64,000 bases of DNA from Gammaproteobacteria bacterium (GCA_018669845.1 JABHSO010000220.1:34460-98459); one strand, 5' to 3'. Counted from the first letter of the stretch, positions 10,782 to 19,935 are shown. Made by a program: numbers and translations. The notes: generated by a model from the letters alone, not told the origin.

Positions 10782-11561
10782 ATGGCAGAGTCAACAACTC
10801 CAGTTAAAAAAGCTCCCACAAAAAAATCAGTTGCTATTAAAAGATCTGCTCCTAAAAAAATTACTTTAAAAAAAGATCTAGACGAAGGTTCAAACTTTAG
10901 CCGTACCACCCAAAAAAAACCTGTTAAAGCAAAGCCTGTAGTAAAAAAATCGGCAAAAAAAACTGATAAAAGAGTAGTAAAAAATAACTCTGATACAACT
11001 ACTACTTCAAGACCTACAGCAAAAAATACTCGCAGCAAAAATGATATTCAGGATGAAAATATCAATAAGATGATTCATCAAATCAGTGAAAGCTTCAGCG
11101 CTTTTGCCGAACAAAGTAATAAACGAGAAGAGCGCAGTTTAGAAATACTCAATGCTCTCACAGAGTCTTTAAAAAAAGACCATGATATCAATCAGCAGGA
11201 AACTTTCAGGGACAAGCGGCAAAATAACGATATACAACAAATGTCGAGAAGTAACCGGATTATTCTCATACCAACTGCTGTTATCGCTGGCCTCGGCATT
11301 ATAGCCACTTTGTATGTTGTTAATATGCTGGGGACAGCAATGACCAATATATCCACCGATATCCATAAAATCCAGCAGTCTGTAGAACAGGTCTCAACCA
11401 GAATGGATAGCATGACCATGGATATCAGTTCGATGAGCGGCAATATTCAGCAACTGAACCGGAATGTAACCACCATGAGTAAGGATTTAAGTGTATTGAG
11501 TTACACCGTTGCCCCTGCCATGCAGGGTATGCGAAGTGGCATGCCCTGGGCTCCTCAATAG
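10782..11561 (+). CDS. Lys/Ala-rich membrane protein with periplasmic coiled coil, unknown function
   Basis: The 259-residue protein has three parts. The first hundred residues are very rich in Lys, Thr, Ala and Pro (histone-H1-like, KKAPTKKS patterns), suggesting an unfolded, nucleic-acid- or anion-binding cytoplasmic tail. A single membrane helix lies near residues 164-187 (IILIPTAVIAGLGIIATLYV). The last seventy residues form heptad-like repeats (IHKIQQSVEQVSTRMDSM) ending in GMPWAPQ. An AGGA sequence precedes the ATG. The gene converges on the next one, and their 3' ends overlap by seven bases. I know of no function; such architecture could tether something cytoplasmic to the membrane. 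Confidence 0.7.
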   Translation: MAESTTPVKKAPTKKSVAIKRSAPKKITLKKDLDEGSNFSRTTQKKPVKAKPVVKKSAKKTDKRVVKNNSDTTTTSRPTAKNTRSKNDIQDENINKMIHQISESFSAFAEQSNKREERSLEILNALTESLKKDHDINQQETFRDKRQNNDIQQMSRSNRIILIPTAVIAGLGIIATLYVVNMLGTAMTNISTDIHKIQQSVEQVSTRMDSMTMDISSMSGNIQQLNRNVTTMSKDLSVLSYTVAPAMQGMRSGMPWAPQ

Positions 11562-13072
11562 CCTACCTGCCATTCAGGTGAAGCAATACGACGGTCAAAT
11601 ACAAAGGGCAAAGTATCAAACCCGGTATAGCTTATTTGTACCGGTGGATAAAAAGGGTATTTATCATGTAATTTATCAAGTTGCACATGAATGAGGTTGG
11701 CAGCTACTTCACTCTGGCGGTAATTCCATTTGTGACCATTTGCATGCAGAAACAGCAATGGTTTAGCAAATAGCAGTGCACTCTCTCTTAATGAATTCAA
11801 TAACTGTCCATTAAATACATCTGCCGGAGCATGTGCCAGAATCACTGCAGCTTTAGCATTACTGGATAACAAGCTCTGTCGAATCCATTTTGCATTATCA
11901 GTAATTCTCGTTTTCCATTCAGCTTCATCATGCACTCTACCTTCAGGCAGGTTTATGCCAATATACACAACATCCCCAAGTTTGAAGCTAAAATTTTCCT
12001 CACGCTCGGGTTGTGTTATCACCGAAAATGGTAATTCAAAACGTTCATAAAGATTCCCTAAATGGCGCTTCCAGTAGCCCAGGCTTTGGGCAGGGTTGAG
12101 AGTGTCATTCCAGTCGTTATCACCCAGCACCACGAAGGTGGGTTTATGATTATTAAAGCTCAGAGTCTCTGCCATATTAACGTATCTGGATTCTGGAACT
12201 TCATCAATACCCTTGCCCAAATCACCCAGATGAACGATAAATGCCGATTTACTGACAATACTTTCTGTTTTCATATAGTGCTTTAGTGCGACCTGAGCTT
12301 CTACCCCATAAGGGCCACAGCCCATGGCAGTAAACTGTTCACCACTAATATCCTGAGTATAAGCTTCTATTAATTGTCTCCCCGCTGCTGTACTGGCTGT
12401 TCGCCACAGGCTTTCTGCCTGAAACAGGGAAAGTGCTTTAGCAGTAACACGTTTTGCCTCACGTGGCCGATAATCATCCAGCAAAGTAGTGATGAGTAAA
12501 TCCCATGAAGAGGCCAGATAGGGAAATCTATCCCGCCCTTCACGTAAATAACGGAGATAACGGTAAGTCGACCATTTACGAAGATAAATACCCAGCTTCG
12601 CCCACGCTTGATCAGGAGAGTTCTGCATATCAGTCGCCCGCTTCAACCAGCGAATACCGACCTTGACATTGCCATATTTCAACATCCACTGGCCTATTTT
12701 CTGTACAGCCCAGTCAGCCTCAGGGTCTCTGGCAACCTCTATTTGAAATAAATATAAAGCGGCATAGTAATTACCCTGTTTACGATATATTTTAGCTGCT
12801 TTCTTGATTAACCTTTTGCGATCTTTTAGCGGATATTCACTACCTTCCTGCGCAGACTCTTCCAGCATATTTATAGCCTGCAAAGAGTTCGTCAGTGATG
12901 ATTCGAAATCCTCCATGTCATAGAAGGCATCAGCCAGCTTCTCGTAATCAAACCAGTTAGTAGAAAGGGGGGGAATGTTTAAGCTGGATTGTCTAGAGGT
13001 ATCCGCAGACAGCGCTAACTGGCAAAAAAGAGATGCAGCGAGAGGAAAGATATAAAGCTTGAATAATGCCAT
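11555..13072 (-). CDS. Secreted TPR-metallophosphoesterase
   Basis: The 505-residue protein has a signal peptide (about 1-22, ending LALSA), a helical TPR-like region (about 40-240) and a calcineurin-type metallophosphoesterase domain (about 275-490). Visible metal motifs are HLGD (281-284), LGDNDWND (316-323), LAHAPAD and HANGHKW. The usual first DxH motif is not obvious: the segment before HLGD reads SAFIV, so the active site may be non-standard. It is expected to act in the periplasm on an unknown phosphoester. The 3' end overlaps the convergent Lys-rich gene. Upstream is a chemoreceptor gene on the same strand, about 100 bp away. Confidence 0.75.
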   Translation of the reverse strand: MALFKLYIFPLAASLFCQLALSADTSRQSSLNIPPLSTNWFDYEKLADAFYDMEDFESSLTNSLQAINMLEESAQEGSEYPLKDRKRLIKKAAKIYRKQGNYYAALYLFQIEVARDPEADWAVQKIGQWMLKYGNVKVGIRWLKRATDMQNSPDQAWAKLGIYLRKWSTYRYLRYLREGRDRFPYLASSWDLLITTLLDDYRPREAKRVTAKALSLFQAESLWRTASTAAGRQLIEAYTQDISGEQFTAMGCGPYGVEAQVALKHYMKTESIVSKSAFIVHLGDLGKGIDEVPESRYVNMAETLSFNNHKPTFVVLGDNDWNDTLNPAQSLGYWKRHLGNLYERFELPFSVITQPEREENFSFKLGDVVYIGINLPEGRVHDEAEWKTRITDNAKWIRQSLLSSNAKAAVILAHAPADVFNGQLLNSLRESALLFAKPLLFLHANGHKWNYRQSEVAANLIHVQLDKLHDKYPFYPPVQISYTGFDTLPFVFDRRIASPEWQVGY

Positions 13073-13168
13073 ACAGCTGTCTTTTTTTGACTTTACAAAG
13101 GGGCTAGACCCATTGTAACAAGCATCATTGTTTAGCGCTTAAGTTTCTCCATTAAGCCCTTACATCGA

Positions 13169-14296
13169 TTAATGAGATGCACAAAGCAGGTCATGATTTA
13201 CTTCACCGGTTACGGCCATGGTTTCCAGTTCTTTTAGCACCATGATGCTGGCAGCTTCCATATTCTTTAAATGTCCGATTGCTGCATGCATATTACCCTG
13301 ATGAAACTGATCGATGGCCATCTTTCCCTGCTGATGTACATCAACATGATGTGACTCCAGACCACGATACCCCGGCAGTTTAGAGAAACACGCTTTACCG
13401 TCACCTTCATAATACCATTTGCCTAAACGGCAATTATGGTGATCGGTAAATGCATCCGAAGTCTTTTCCGAGTGCCCGACCAGTACCTGGTAAACATTAA
13501 ATTTAAACACCAGATGATCAATTTTTGCGAGCTCAACAAAGGCTCGTAAAGCCCCCGATGATATAGCGCCTTCCATGCTCTTGGAGAGCATTAATAGTCG
13601 TGAAATACCATCGCTTGATTTACCCCCTACTTCAGACAATTGCTTTGATTCCTGTGACATCTGAATCATTTTTTCAGTGGTATCTTTAGCGCCGGATAAA
13701 ATCAGCTTCACTTCATTGGTGATTTCAGCAGTTGCCTCGTGAGTACGACTCGACAGCCCTCTTACTTCATCTGCCACCACGGCAAAACCACGACCATGCT
13801 CACCTGCACGTGCCGCTTCAATAGCAGCATTCAATGCCAGCAAATTAGTTTGTTCAGAGATGCCATTAATCAACCCTATCACATTACCAATGGCACCCAC
13901 TCTGCCATTCAACTGCTCAACATTGTCAACGGCATCATCCACTGTTAAAGCAACTGACTGCAGATTATTAACAAGTTGCAGCGTTCCCTGATTGGCCATC
14001 ACAGATTCATTCGCAGCATTGATAGCAGTTTGTTTCTCATCTTGTAACATGGATGAAAGACCGGCAAAGGTAGACTGCATTTCAACCAGACTACTGCCAA
14101 AGGTTTCTAATGAATCAAAAATACCCAGAGCCAGAACATTTTTATCCTCAGCTCCAGACAATTGTACCTGCACTCGATTCAGCTCCGCTGTTTTTTGCTC
14201 CAGTTCCAGCTGTAAAGCTGATAACTGCCCGGAGAGTTCCATGTTTTCTGTTGTTAACCGTTCCAGTCCTTTGTGGTCTTTTAGAAAATCAAGCAT
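13169..14296 (-). CDS. Soluble methyl-accepting chemoreceptor with C-terminal zinc-binding CZB domain
   Basis: The 375-residue protein has no membrane helix. An N-terminal coiled coil (about 8-50) leads into a short receptor signalling hairpin with the conserved tip [37 protein letters not shown] (about 142-179). The C-terminal part is a CZB domain: [23 protein letters not shown] and [12 protein letters not shown] supply the His/Cys zinc ligands. CZB receptors respond to zinc or hypochlorous acid in studied bacteria; here cytoplasmic metal or redox sensing is inferred. No chemotaxis operon is in the window. The other receptor, at 37318, is membrane bound. Confidence 0.9.
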   Translation of the reverse strand: MLDFLKDHKGLERLTTENMELSGQLSALQLELEQKTAELNRVQVQLSGAEDKNVLALGIFDSLETFGSSLVEMQSTFAGLSSMLQDEKQTAINAANESVMANQGTLQLVNNLQSVALTVDDAVDNVEQLNGRVGAIGNVIGLINGISEQTNLLALNAAIEAARAGEHGRGFAVVADEVRGLSSRTHEATAEITNEVKLILSGAKDTTEKMIQMSQESKQLSEVGGKSSDGISRLLMLSKSMEGAISSGALRAFVELAKIDHLVFKFNVYQVLVGHSEKTSDAFTDHHNCRLGKWYYEGDGKACFSKLPGYRGLESHHVDVHQQGKMAIDQFHQGNMHAAIGHLKNMEAASIMVLKELETMAVTGEVNHDLLCASH

Positions 14297-14500
14297 GTAA
14301 TTAACGCCTTTTTTTGATACATAGGTTTACTTATTTGTATTTTAGTATGTGCTTAGATACTTAATCAACCTAATCCTAGTAAGGTTGATTTAAGTCAAAT
14401 TACTAGTCGAAAATTTCCCCTGGCTTGTTCACTGTTTATATCACCAGCTATACAACTCAGATGAAAAATTCACTTGAAGTTAAAAATTGAATGCATAGAC

Positions 14501-14523
14501 TATAATGAGAACATACTGAGAAC
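14501..14523 (+). promoter_or_regulatory. umuDC promoter -10 box with paired 11-bp-spaced direct repeats
   Basis: TATAAT (14501-14506) is a perfect -10 box. It is followed by two copies of TGAGAAC (14506-14512 and 14517-14523) exactly 11 bp apart, so both face the same side of the helix just downstream of the -10. No CTG-N10-CAG LexA box is visible upstream of umuD. The repeats are therefore the best operator candidate; the regulator is unknown. Confidence 0.45.
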
Positions 14524-14534
14524 TTATTATTTAT

Positions 14535-14969
14535 ATGCCACTTACTCATATCACCCGGCCAGACAGCAAACTGTCACACATTGAGTTACCCCTGTATAGC
14601 TGTCGGGTGCGTGCTGGCTTCCCCTCGCCAGCTGATGACTTCATCGATAAGTCACTGGATTTGAATGAGTTATTGATAAAAAAACCAGCCGCAACTTTTT
14701 TTGCCTGGGCAGAAGGTGACTCGCTGCGTGATATTGGTATCACTCAGGGTGACCTGCTCATTATTGACCGTTCAGTAGAACGTACCCAGGGTGCTGTCGT
14801 CGTTGCAGCCATCGATGGTGAACTTACCTGCAAAATTCTTGATATCCGTCGTATGCAATTATTATCAGCGAATGAAAACTATCCACCCATCAATGTCTCT
14901 GGAAAAGAAGACCTGCTGATCGAAGGTGTCGTCACCCACAGCATCAAAAAACACCTTCAGCAAAGATGA
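14535..14969 (+). CDS. umuD: UmuD-type translesion polymerase accessory protein (S24 self-cleaving)
   Basis: UmuD' partners UmuC in DNA polymerase V. The 144-residue protein aligns with E. coli UmuD shifted by three residues. The cleavage site is Ala27-Gly28 (RAGFPSPADD), the nucleophile is Ser63 in EGDSL and the general base is Lys100 in GELTCK. E. coli uses Cys24-Gly25, Ser60 and Lys97. RecA-stimulated self-cleavage is therefore expected. The stop overlaps the umuC start by four bases. No strong Shine-Dalgarno precedes the ATG. Regulation appears not to use the canonical gammaproteobacterial LexA box. Confidence 0.93.
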   Translation: MPLTHITRPDSKLSHIELPLYSCRVRAGFPSPADDFIDKSLDLNELLIKKPAATFFAWAEGDSLRDIGITQGDLLIIDRSVERTQGAVVVAAIDGELTCKILDIRRMQLLSANENYPPINVSGKEDLLIEGVVTHSIKKHLQQR

Positions 14970-16216
14970 TAGCTCTGGTTGATTGCAACTCCTGTTACGC
15001 CTCCTGCGAACAGGTATTTCGCCCCGATTTACGGGATAAGCCGGTTATCGTGTTAAGCAATAACGATGGCTGTATTATTGCTCGCAGTAAGGAAGCGAAG
15101 AAACTCGGGGTGCCTGATTTACAACCATTCTTCAAGGTAAAGCAACAATTAAGAAAACATCGTGTGGTAGTTTTTTCAGCTAACTTCCGCCTGTATGGTG
15201 ATATTTCCAACCAGGTTATGACAACCCTGCGAGATTTTTCTCCACAGGTAGAACAGTACAGTATCGATGAAATGTTTCTGGATTTTACGGGTATGAAGCT
15301 TGATTTGAATGACTACGGTACGGTAATTAAGGATACCCTGTGGCAAAACGTGCGCATGCCGGTGGGCGTAGGTATTGCACCGACAAAAACATTATCGAAA
15401 CTGGCCAATCATGCTGCCAAGAAGATCAAAAGTTCCGGTGTCGCTGTGCTGGACAGCCCCGTCAAATGGCAGTGGCTGCAAAAACGTTTGCCGATTATCA
15501 AAATATGGGGGGTTGGTAAACGTCTGAGCAAACGCCTGAATGCACTGGGTATTCATAATGTTTATCAACTGGCACAGGCCGACCCGCGTTTTATCCGCAA
15601 ACAAACCAGCATCAATGTCGAACGCACTATTCGCGAGCTTAATGGCGAAGCCTGCATCGGTCTGGATGAACAACCGGCTCCTAAAAAAGAGATTTTCGTT
15701 ACCCGCTCATTCGGTAAAAAAACTGGCAGTAAAGAAGAGTTATTACGCCATATCAGCCGTTATGCAGCCGCAGCGGCAGAAAAATTACGCAGCCAGAATA
15801 GCTTCTGCACCAGTTTGTATTTATTTGCTTTTACTTCAGAGTTCAAACCCGGTTTTTACAGCAACAGTAAAGTCATCAAGCTGCCCTACCCGACCAGTAA
15901 CAGTACGCTGATTATCAATCACGCCAAACAGGGCATGTCACAGCTTTATCAACCGGGAAGCTTGTTTGCCAAGTGTGGCATAGGTTTACTGGATATTCGG
16001 GATCGAAATTTTTACCAGTATGATTTATTCAGCCCTGGCCAGCAGCCTGATACTGATGAATTGATGTCAATGATCGATAGCGTCAACCAGCGTTATGGTC
16101 GTGACTCTCTTACCTTTGGTGCAGAAGGTTTAACCGGTAAGTGGACCATGAATCAAAACCGCTTGTCCCCTTCCTATACTTCTTCGTGGCTTGATTTACC
16201 CAGAGTGCTTTGCTGA
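14966..16216 (+). CDS. umuC: UmuC-type Y-family DNA polymerase (Pol V catalytic subunit)
   Basis: Error-prone polymerase for DNA-damage bypass. The 416 residues (E. coli 422) carry the Y-family metal site Asp6, the steric-gate Tyr11 (CNSCYASCEQ) and the SIDEMFLDF motif with Asp101 and Glu102. A helix-hairpin-helix thumb (KIWGVGKRLSKRLNALGI) and little-finger domain follow, and the conserved C-terminal LFSPGQ segment is present. It looks intact and active. It overlaps umuD by ATGA, forming the usual two-gene operon. A palindromic mobile-like element begins 17 bp beyond the stop. Confidence 0.95.
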   Translation: MIALVDCNSCYASCEQVFRPDLRDKPVIVLSNNDGCIIARSKEAKKLGVPDLQPFFKVKQQLRKHRVVVFSANFRLYGDISNQVMTTLRDFSPQVEQYSIDEMFLDFTGMKLDLNDYGTVIKDTLWQNVRMPVGVGIAPTKTLSKLANHAAKKIKSSGVAVLDSPVKWQWLQKRLPIIKIWGVGKRLSKRLNALGIHNVYQLAQADPRFIRKQTSINVERTIRELNGEACIGLDEQPAPKKEIFVTRSFGKKTGSKEELLRHISRYAAAAAEKLRSQNSFCTSLYLFAFTSEFKPGFYSNSKVIKLPYPTSNSTLIINHAKQGMSQLYQPGSLFAKCGIGLLDIRDRNFYQYDLFSPGQQPDTDELMSMIDSVNQRYGRDSLTFGAEGLTGKWTMNQNRLSPSYTSSWLDLPRVLC

Positions 16217-16232
16217 TGACTTAACATTGTAA

Positions 16233-16478
16233 AGCACAATATATGCTGCTCAGTGAGTTTCAATTTTTCTATAAATTTAAAGATTTTTTTCACCACAAAG
16301 TCACGAAGTACACGAAGTACACGAAGGTACATCGTTATTTAGCAATAAGCTTTTTAAATTATAACAATGAGTGATTTATCCAATTACTTTTAGCATTATT
16401 TGCTTTTCTTCATGAGCTTCGTGCCTTCGTGGTGAGTTTTTATTGATTTTTTTGAATAAGCTGAGTTACAGCACAATA
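16233..16478. repeat. Palindromic MITE-like element of the CACGAAG family, flanked by a 9-bp direct repeat
   Basis: Between the convergent umuC and Spy-like genes. The left arm holds CACCACAAAG, then tandem CACGAAG units (16291-16325). The right arm holds the complement GAGCTTCGTGCCTTCGTGGTG (ends about 16434). Outer ends carry CTCAGTGAG and GCTGAGTTAC. The direct repeat AGCACAATA occurs immediately outside both ends (16233-16241 and 16470-16478), as expected for a target-site duplication. No coding capacity. Three more copies lie near 52.2, 55.7 and 62.3 kb. Confidence 0.75.
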
Positions 16479-16578
16479 AACTATAGTTATTTACAACACT
16501 TCATCAGATAACCCAATAAAATATGGAGGCGACACAAAGCACCTCCACAAAGACTCATTAAGTCAAAAGCCATTCTAA

Positions 16579-17004
16579 TTAACTACCTGATGGACGCCTT
16601 CTGTTTAATCTCTGGCGTTGATCATCTGTAAGAATAGCGTCCACTTTTGCTCTCATCTCATCACGATGTGCCTGTCTTGCGATTTGCTGGCCACTTTTCC
16701 ATTGCTGTTGAGTCTGCTGTAAAGTATCCAGTTCCTGATGCTGTTCAGGGGTCAGGTCATTTAATCGATAGATGCCACGCATGGGTGTTTTCATGCCTCT
16801 CATCTGGCTCTGCCCACGTTTACCCTGCTTCCAGTGCATGGGCTGTCTACCAGACATATTCCCCTGCATTTGATTATATTGCCCTCTTTGCATGCCGGGG
16901 CCACGCTGATCACAGTTACCATAACCGTTAAAAGCATAAGCAGTTCCAGTAGCCACTACCAGTAACGCGCTTCCAATAAGGATAAATTTTGATTTGTTGT
17001 TCAT
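16579..17004 (-). CDS. Spy/CpxP-like periplasmic protein
   Basis: The 141-residue protein has a signal peptide (about 1-25, ending TAYA), a Gly/Gln/Met/Arg-rich middle and two LTxxQ-type motifs (LTPEQ near 88, LTDDQ near 125) that define the Spy/CpxP family of envelope-stress chaperones or inhibitors. GGAG precedes the ATG. It is divergent from a cpxR-like gene, the arrangement of cpxP-cpxRA, and a strongly phased CpxR-type operator lies between them. It probably damps or reports periplasmic misfolding or metal stress. The Met/His-containing middle could bind metal, which would fit a ZraP-like variant. Confidence 0.8.
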   Translation of the reverse strand: MNNKSKFILIGSALLVVATGTAYAFNGYGNCDQRGPGMQRGQYNQMQGNMSGRQPMHWKQGKRGQSQMRGMKTPMRGIYRLNDLTPEQHQELDTLQQTQQQWKSGQQIARQAHRDEMRAKVDAILTDDQRQRLNRRRPSGS

Positions 17005-17070
17005 GTTTATTCTCCAGTTTTTGCATTAATCGTTGTTTGTTTCAGTGACTAAACTATAACGCTCTGCTGT

Positions 17071-17115
17071 GTAAAGTAGGGTCAACTCAGGTAAAGCTTT
17101 GCAAAGAAATGCAAA
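17071..17115 (+). promoter_or_regulatory. CpxR-type operator: five GYMAA pentamers at 10-bp spacing
   Basis: GTAAA at 17071, GTCAA at 17081, GTAAA at 17091, GCAAA at 17101 and GCAAA at 17111 recur every ten bases. A reverse CTTTGC lies at 17131. The known CpxR box is GTAAA-N5-GTAAA, that is, two such units. The array lies between the divergent Spy-like and cpxR-like genes and probably controls both. Confidence 0.75.
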
Positions 17116-17182
17116 GACTTGCTTCAAGCCCTTTGCAGCAACAATATTTACCTTCAGAATAGTGTTACTGGAGACTTAATAA

Positions 17183-17866
17183 ATGCATATTTTACTAGTT
17201 GATGATGACGTAGCACTTTGTGAATTACTACGTGAATATCTGGAAATGGAAAGTTTTCAGGTCTCTATGGTGCACGATGGAAAACAGGCACTGCAAATCA
17301 TTAATTCAGCTCAACAGACATGGGATGCAATTTTACTGGATGTCATGTTACCGGGTATGAATGGCTTTGATTTATTAAAAGCAATTCGACCACATAATTC
17401 CATCCCGATATTAATGCTAACCGCGCGTGGTGAAGATACCGATACAGTGCTGGGACTGGAGCTCGGCGCAGATGAATATGTGGCTAAACCGGTGAGTCCG
17501 CGTGTACTTGTCGCTCGTCTTAGAGCTTTAATTCGTCGTGCTTCCAGTGAACAGAAAAGTAGCAGCATTAAAGTAGGAGATCTGAATCTTGATAAACAGG
17601 CCAGACTTATTACAGTCTCTGGTGAAACTATTGAACTAACCGGTGCAGAATTCAACTTGCTGAATCAGTTAATTGAAAACTCTGGTGAAGTCGTCAGTCG
17701 AGAACAGCTTGCTAAAGAAGGACTGGGGCGTTCATTGCAAGCTTATGACCGACGTATTGAAACTCACATGACTCAAATTCGGCGTAAGCTCGGGCCACAA
17801 GCGGATGGAACAGAACGTATAAAAACTGTGCGCGGTGCTGGATACCAATACGTGGTTTCGCGATGA
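17183..17866 (+). CDS. cpxR: CpxR-like OmpR-family response regulator
   Basis: The 227-residue protein has a receiver domain (about 1-118) with acidic pocket Asp7-9, phospho-acceptor Asp53 (LLDVMLPGMNG), Thr in LTARG and Lys in AKPVS. A winged-helix DNA-binding domain (about 128-225) ends in RRKLGPQ and TVRGAGYQYV. GGAG lies ahead of the ATG. The gene overlaps the kinase gene by four bases. Together with the divergent Spy-like gene and the GTAAA array this matches the Cpx envelope-stress system; a metal-responsive paralogue cannot be excluded. Confidence 0.9.
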   Translation: MHILLVDDDVALCELLREYLEMESFQVSMVHDGKQALQIINSAQQTWDAILLDVMLPGMNGFDLLKAIRPHNSIPILMLTARGEDTDTVLGLELGADEYVAKPVSPRVLVARLRALIRRASSEQKSSSIKVGDLNLDKQARLITVSGETIELTGAEFNLLNQLIENSGEVVSREQLAKEGLGRSLQAYDRRIETHMTQIRRKLGPQADGTERIKTVRGAGYQYVVSR

Positions 17867-19155
17867 ATTTATTCCTGCGTATATTTTTATCTTTCTGGCT
17901 GGCAGCCATTCTACTGGCAGCGAGCTTTTACCTGATGGGAAGGTTTTCTGGTGGAGAAGCCATCGAACGCAACGAAGCCGTATTAAAAGCTCAGGCCGAT
18001 ATAGTTGCTTCTCTGTGGCTGAACAATGGAAGACGCGCCACCATGCTCTGGTTAACAGCATTACCATTACTGGAGCGCCCTCACCTGGTCAATGCACAGG
18101 GAAAAAGTATGATGCGAATGGGCCCCCGAAAGCAAAAAAACATGCCAATAAGACCCATGATTGCTGGCATCCATCATAAAAAAAATGGCCAGGTAGTCAT
18201 CATTGCTACGCTACCCAGAGTAACCCCACCTTTATTTCTGGTTCGACACCTGGATAAACGTCAGTTACACCGAATGCCGATGATTTATCTATTACCGTTA
18301 GCGTTGGTGATCATTAGCCTGGTCAGTTACTTTCTGGCATCGGTGTTAACTAAACGTATTCGACAATTAAGATCCACAGTTCAGGTTATCGCTGAAGGAG
18401 ACTTGAGTGCACGTGTGACACTCAAAGGTTCCGATGAGGTTAGCGCACTGGCTACCGACTTTAATCGTATGGCTGACCGCATCAACGATATGCTGAATAG
18501 CCAGAGGCAACTGGTCAGCGATGTATCACACGAATTACGTTCACCTCTGGCACGATTACGAATTGCACTGGAACTGGCAGAAAGGTCCGATAACCCCGCA
18601 ACTTCTCTTCACCGTATTGAGAAAGAAGCTGATGAACTGGAAAGCCTGGTCACAGGGTTACTATCACTGGCTCGTATTGAATCGGGGCAATCTCAGCTGG
18701 AAAAACAATCACTATCTTTATGTGAATTATTGAACCAGATTGTAGAAGATGCTAATTACGAGGGACAGGCCATGCAACTTCGTGTTCAGCTGGATAACTG
18801 TGACAACATTACGCTATTTGCTGACCCTGTCATGCTGCGTTCAGCTATTGAAAACGTGGTGAGAAATGCCCTGCACTACACACCGAAAAATAGTGAAGTT
18901 ATTGTTAACGCTTTACAAACTCAAGATTCAGTGACAATAACTGTCGATGATCAAGGTGAAGGTGTGCCTCCTAAAGCACTAAACAAGTTGTTCGAACCTT
19001 TTGCACGAGTAGCAGAAGCACGTGATCGACTCAGCGGAGGTTATGGACTTGGACTCACGATTACCGGAAAAGTTATGCAGGCTCATGCGGGTCAGGTAAC
19101 AGCTGAAAACAGACAGCAAGGCGGTTTAAGAGTTACCCTGATTTTGCCTCGGTAG
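17863..19155 (+). CDS. cpxA: CpxA-like sensor histidine kinase
   Basis: The 430-residue protein has membrane helix 1 (about 5-26), a periplasmic sensor (about 27-138) rich in Met/Arg/Lys, and helix 2 (about 139-161). HAMP follows (162-215), then HisKA with phospho-acceptor His223 in DVSHELRSPL. The ATPase domain carries ENVVRNALHYT, DDQGEGVP and GGYGLGL. It overlaps cpxR and should phosphorylate it. The periplasmic domain is shorter and more basic than I would expect for E. coli CpxA, so the signal may differ. Confidence 0.88.
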   Translation: MNLFLRIFLSFWLAAILLAASFYLMGRFSGGEAIERNEAVLKAQADIVASLWLNNGRRATMLWLTALPLLERPHLVNAQGKSMMRMGPRKQKNMPIRPMIAGIHHKKNGQVVIIATLPRVTPPLFLVRHLDKRQLHRMPMIYLLPLALVIISLVSYFLASVLTKRIRQLRSTVQVIAEGDLSARVTLKGSDEVSALATDFNRMADRINDMLNSQRQLVSDVSHELRSPLARLRIALELAERSDNPATSLHRIEKEADELESLVTGLLSLARIESGQSQLEKQSLSLCELLNQIVEDANYEGQAMQLRVQLDNCDNITLFADPVMLRSAIENVVRNALHYTPKNSEVIVNALQTQDSVTITVDDQGEGVPPKALNKLFEPFARVAEARDRLSGGYGLGLTITGKVMQAHAGQVTAENRQQGGLRVTLILPR

Positions 19156-19183
19156 TCGCCAGTCATACCTTTACTAAATATTT

Positions 19184-19253
19184 GTAGGGTGCGCCGCACA
19201 CACCACTTTATTTCAATAATTCAGAATTGGTGCGTGCGGCGGCACCTTACCCT
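19184..19253. repeat. Inverted repeat of the GTAGGGTGCGCC family between convergent genes
   Basis: The left arm GTAGGGTGCGCCGCAC pairs with the right arm GTGCGGCGGCACCTTACCC across about 30 bases. The element sits between the 3' ends of the cpxA-like gene and the peroxiredoxin gene. Two relatives, at 30377 and 40331, are likewise between convergent genes. It may act as a bidirectional terminator. Confidence 0.65.
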
Positions 19254-19255
19254 GA

Positions 19256-19900
19256 TTATAGATTTTTTAACACACTTACAATATCTGCTGGTTCCATTCT
19301 CTGGGTATAATCAGCATCAACAAAAGCATGCACAATTTCTCTATTTTGTTTAATCACATAGGTCGCAGGCATTGGAAGTTCAAAACTATCATCTCCGTTA
19401 TAACCCGGAATATCCAGGTTAAACATTTCATAAATTGGTCTAAGTGCTTCGGGTAGTGTGAACACCAGGCCATATTCTCTTGAAACTTTGTTACCTACAT
19501 CGCTCAACACTTCGAACGTTAATTTATGTTTTTCGGATGACTCAATAGACTTATCTGGCAACTGTGGAGCAATCGCAATTAATTGGGCACCAGTCGCTTC
19601 AATTTCAGGTAAAACACGTTGAAGCGCATGCAGTTCCAGGTTGCAGTAAGGGCACCACCCACCACGATATATATTTAGCACGACAGGTCCTTTTGCTAAA
19701 GCCTGATTAAGATTAACCTGTTCTCCATGAATATTAGGTAAGCTAAAATCTACCGCCTGATCACCGATACCCAGCGCATTATTTTCAATACCCTGCTCTT
19801 TTAAGTCTTTAGTGGTTCCCATCAAAACTTCAATAACATCTTTTGGGGCTTTTGCTAAAGTTTGTTCTCTCTGTTTTTGTATTTCCTCTCGCAGGCTCAT
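19256..19900 (-). CDS. Peroxiredoxin-like AhpC/TSA-fold protein
   Basis: The 214-residue protein has a thioredoxin/peroxiredoxin fold. VVLNIYRGGWCPYCNLEL places a CPYC redox pair at Cys83 and Cys86, followed by LIAIAPQLPDKS, FEVLSDVGNKVSREYG and an ATYVI strand. The sequence around the first Cys (GGWCPYC) is that of peroxiredoxin-like proteins rather than classical AhpC (PxxxTxxC). It probably reduces peroxide or disulphide in the cytoplasm. It is divergent from a TetR regulator with paired operator-like repeats between them, so oxidant- or electrophile-induced expression is inferred. Confidence 0.85.
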   Translation of the reverse strand: MSLREEIQKQREQTLAKAPKDVIEVLMGTTKDLKEQGIENNALGIGDQAVDFSLPNIHGEQVNLNQALAKGPVVLNIYRGGWCPYCNLELHALQRVLPEIEATGAQLIAIAPQLPDKSIESSEKHKLTFEVLSDVGNKVSREYGLVFTLPEALRPIYEMFNLDIPGYNGDDSFELPMPATYVIKQNREIVHAFVDADYTQRMEPADIVSVLKNL

Positions 19901-19935
19901 TGTAATTTCCTCTTTATTGAATTATTAGAAAGTTA

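Noticed and set aside
16291..16434. CACGAAG units considered as a CRISPR-like or tandem array
   Set aside because: Units are 10-12 bp, contiguous and arranged as two inverted arms around a loop, with no spacers; a palindromic element fits better.
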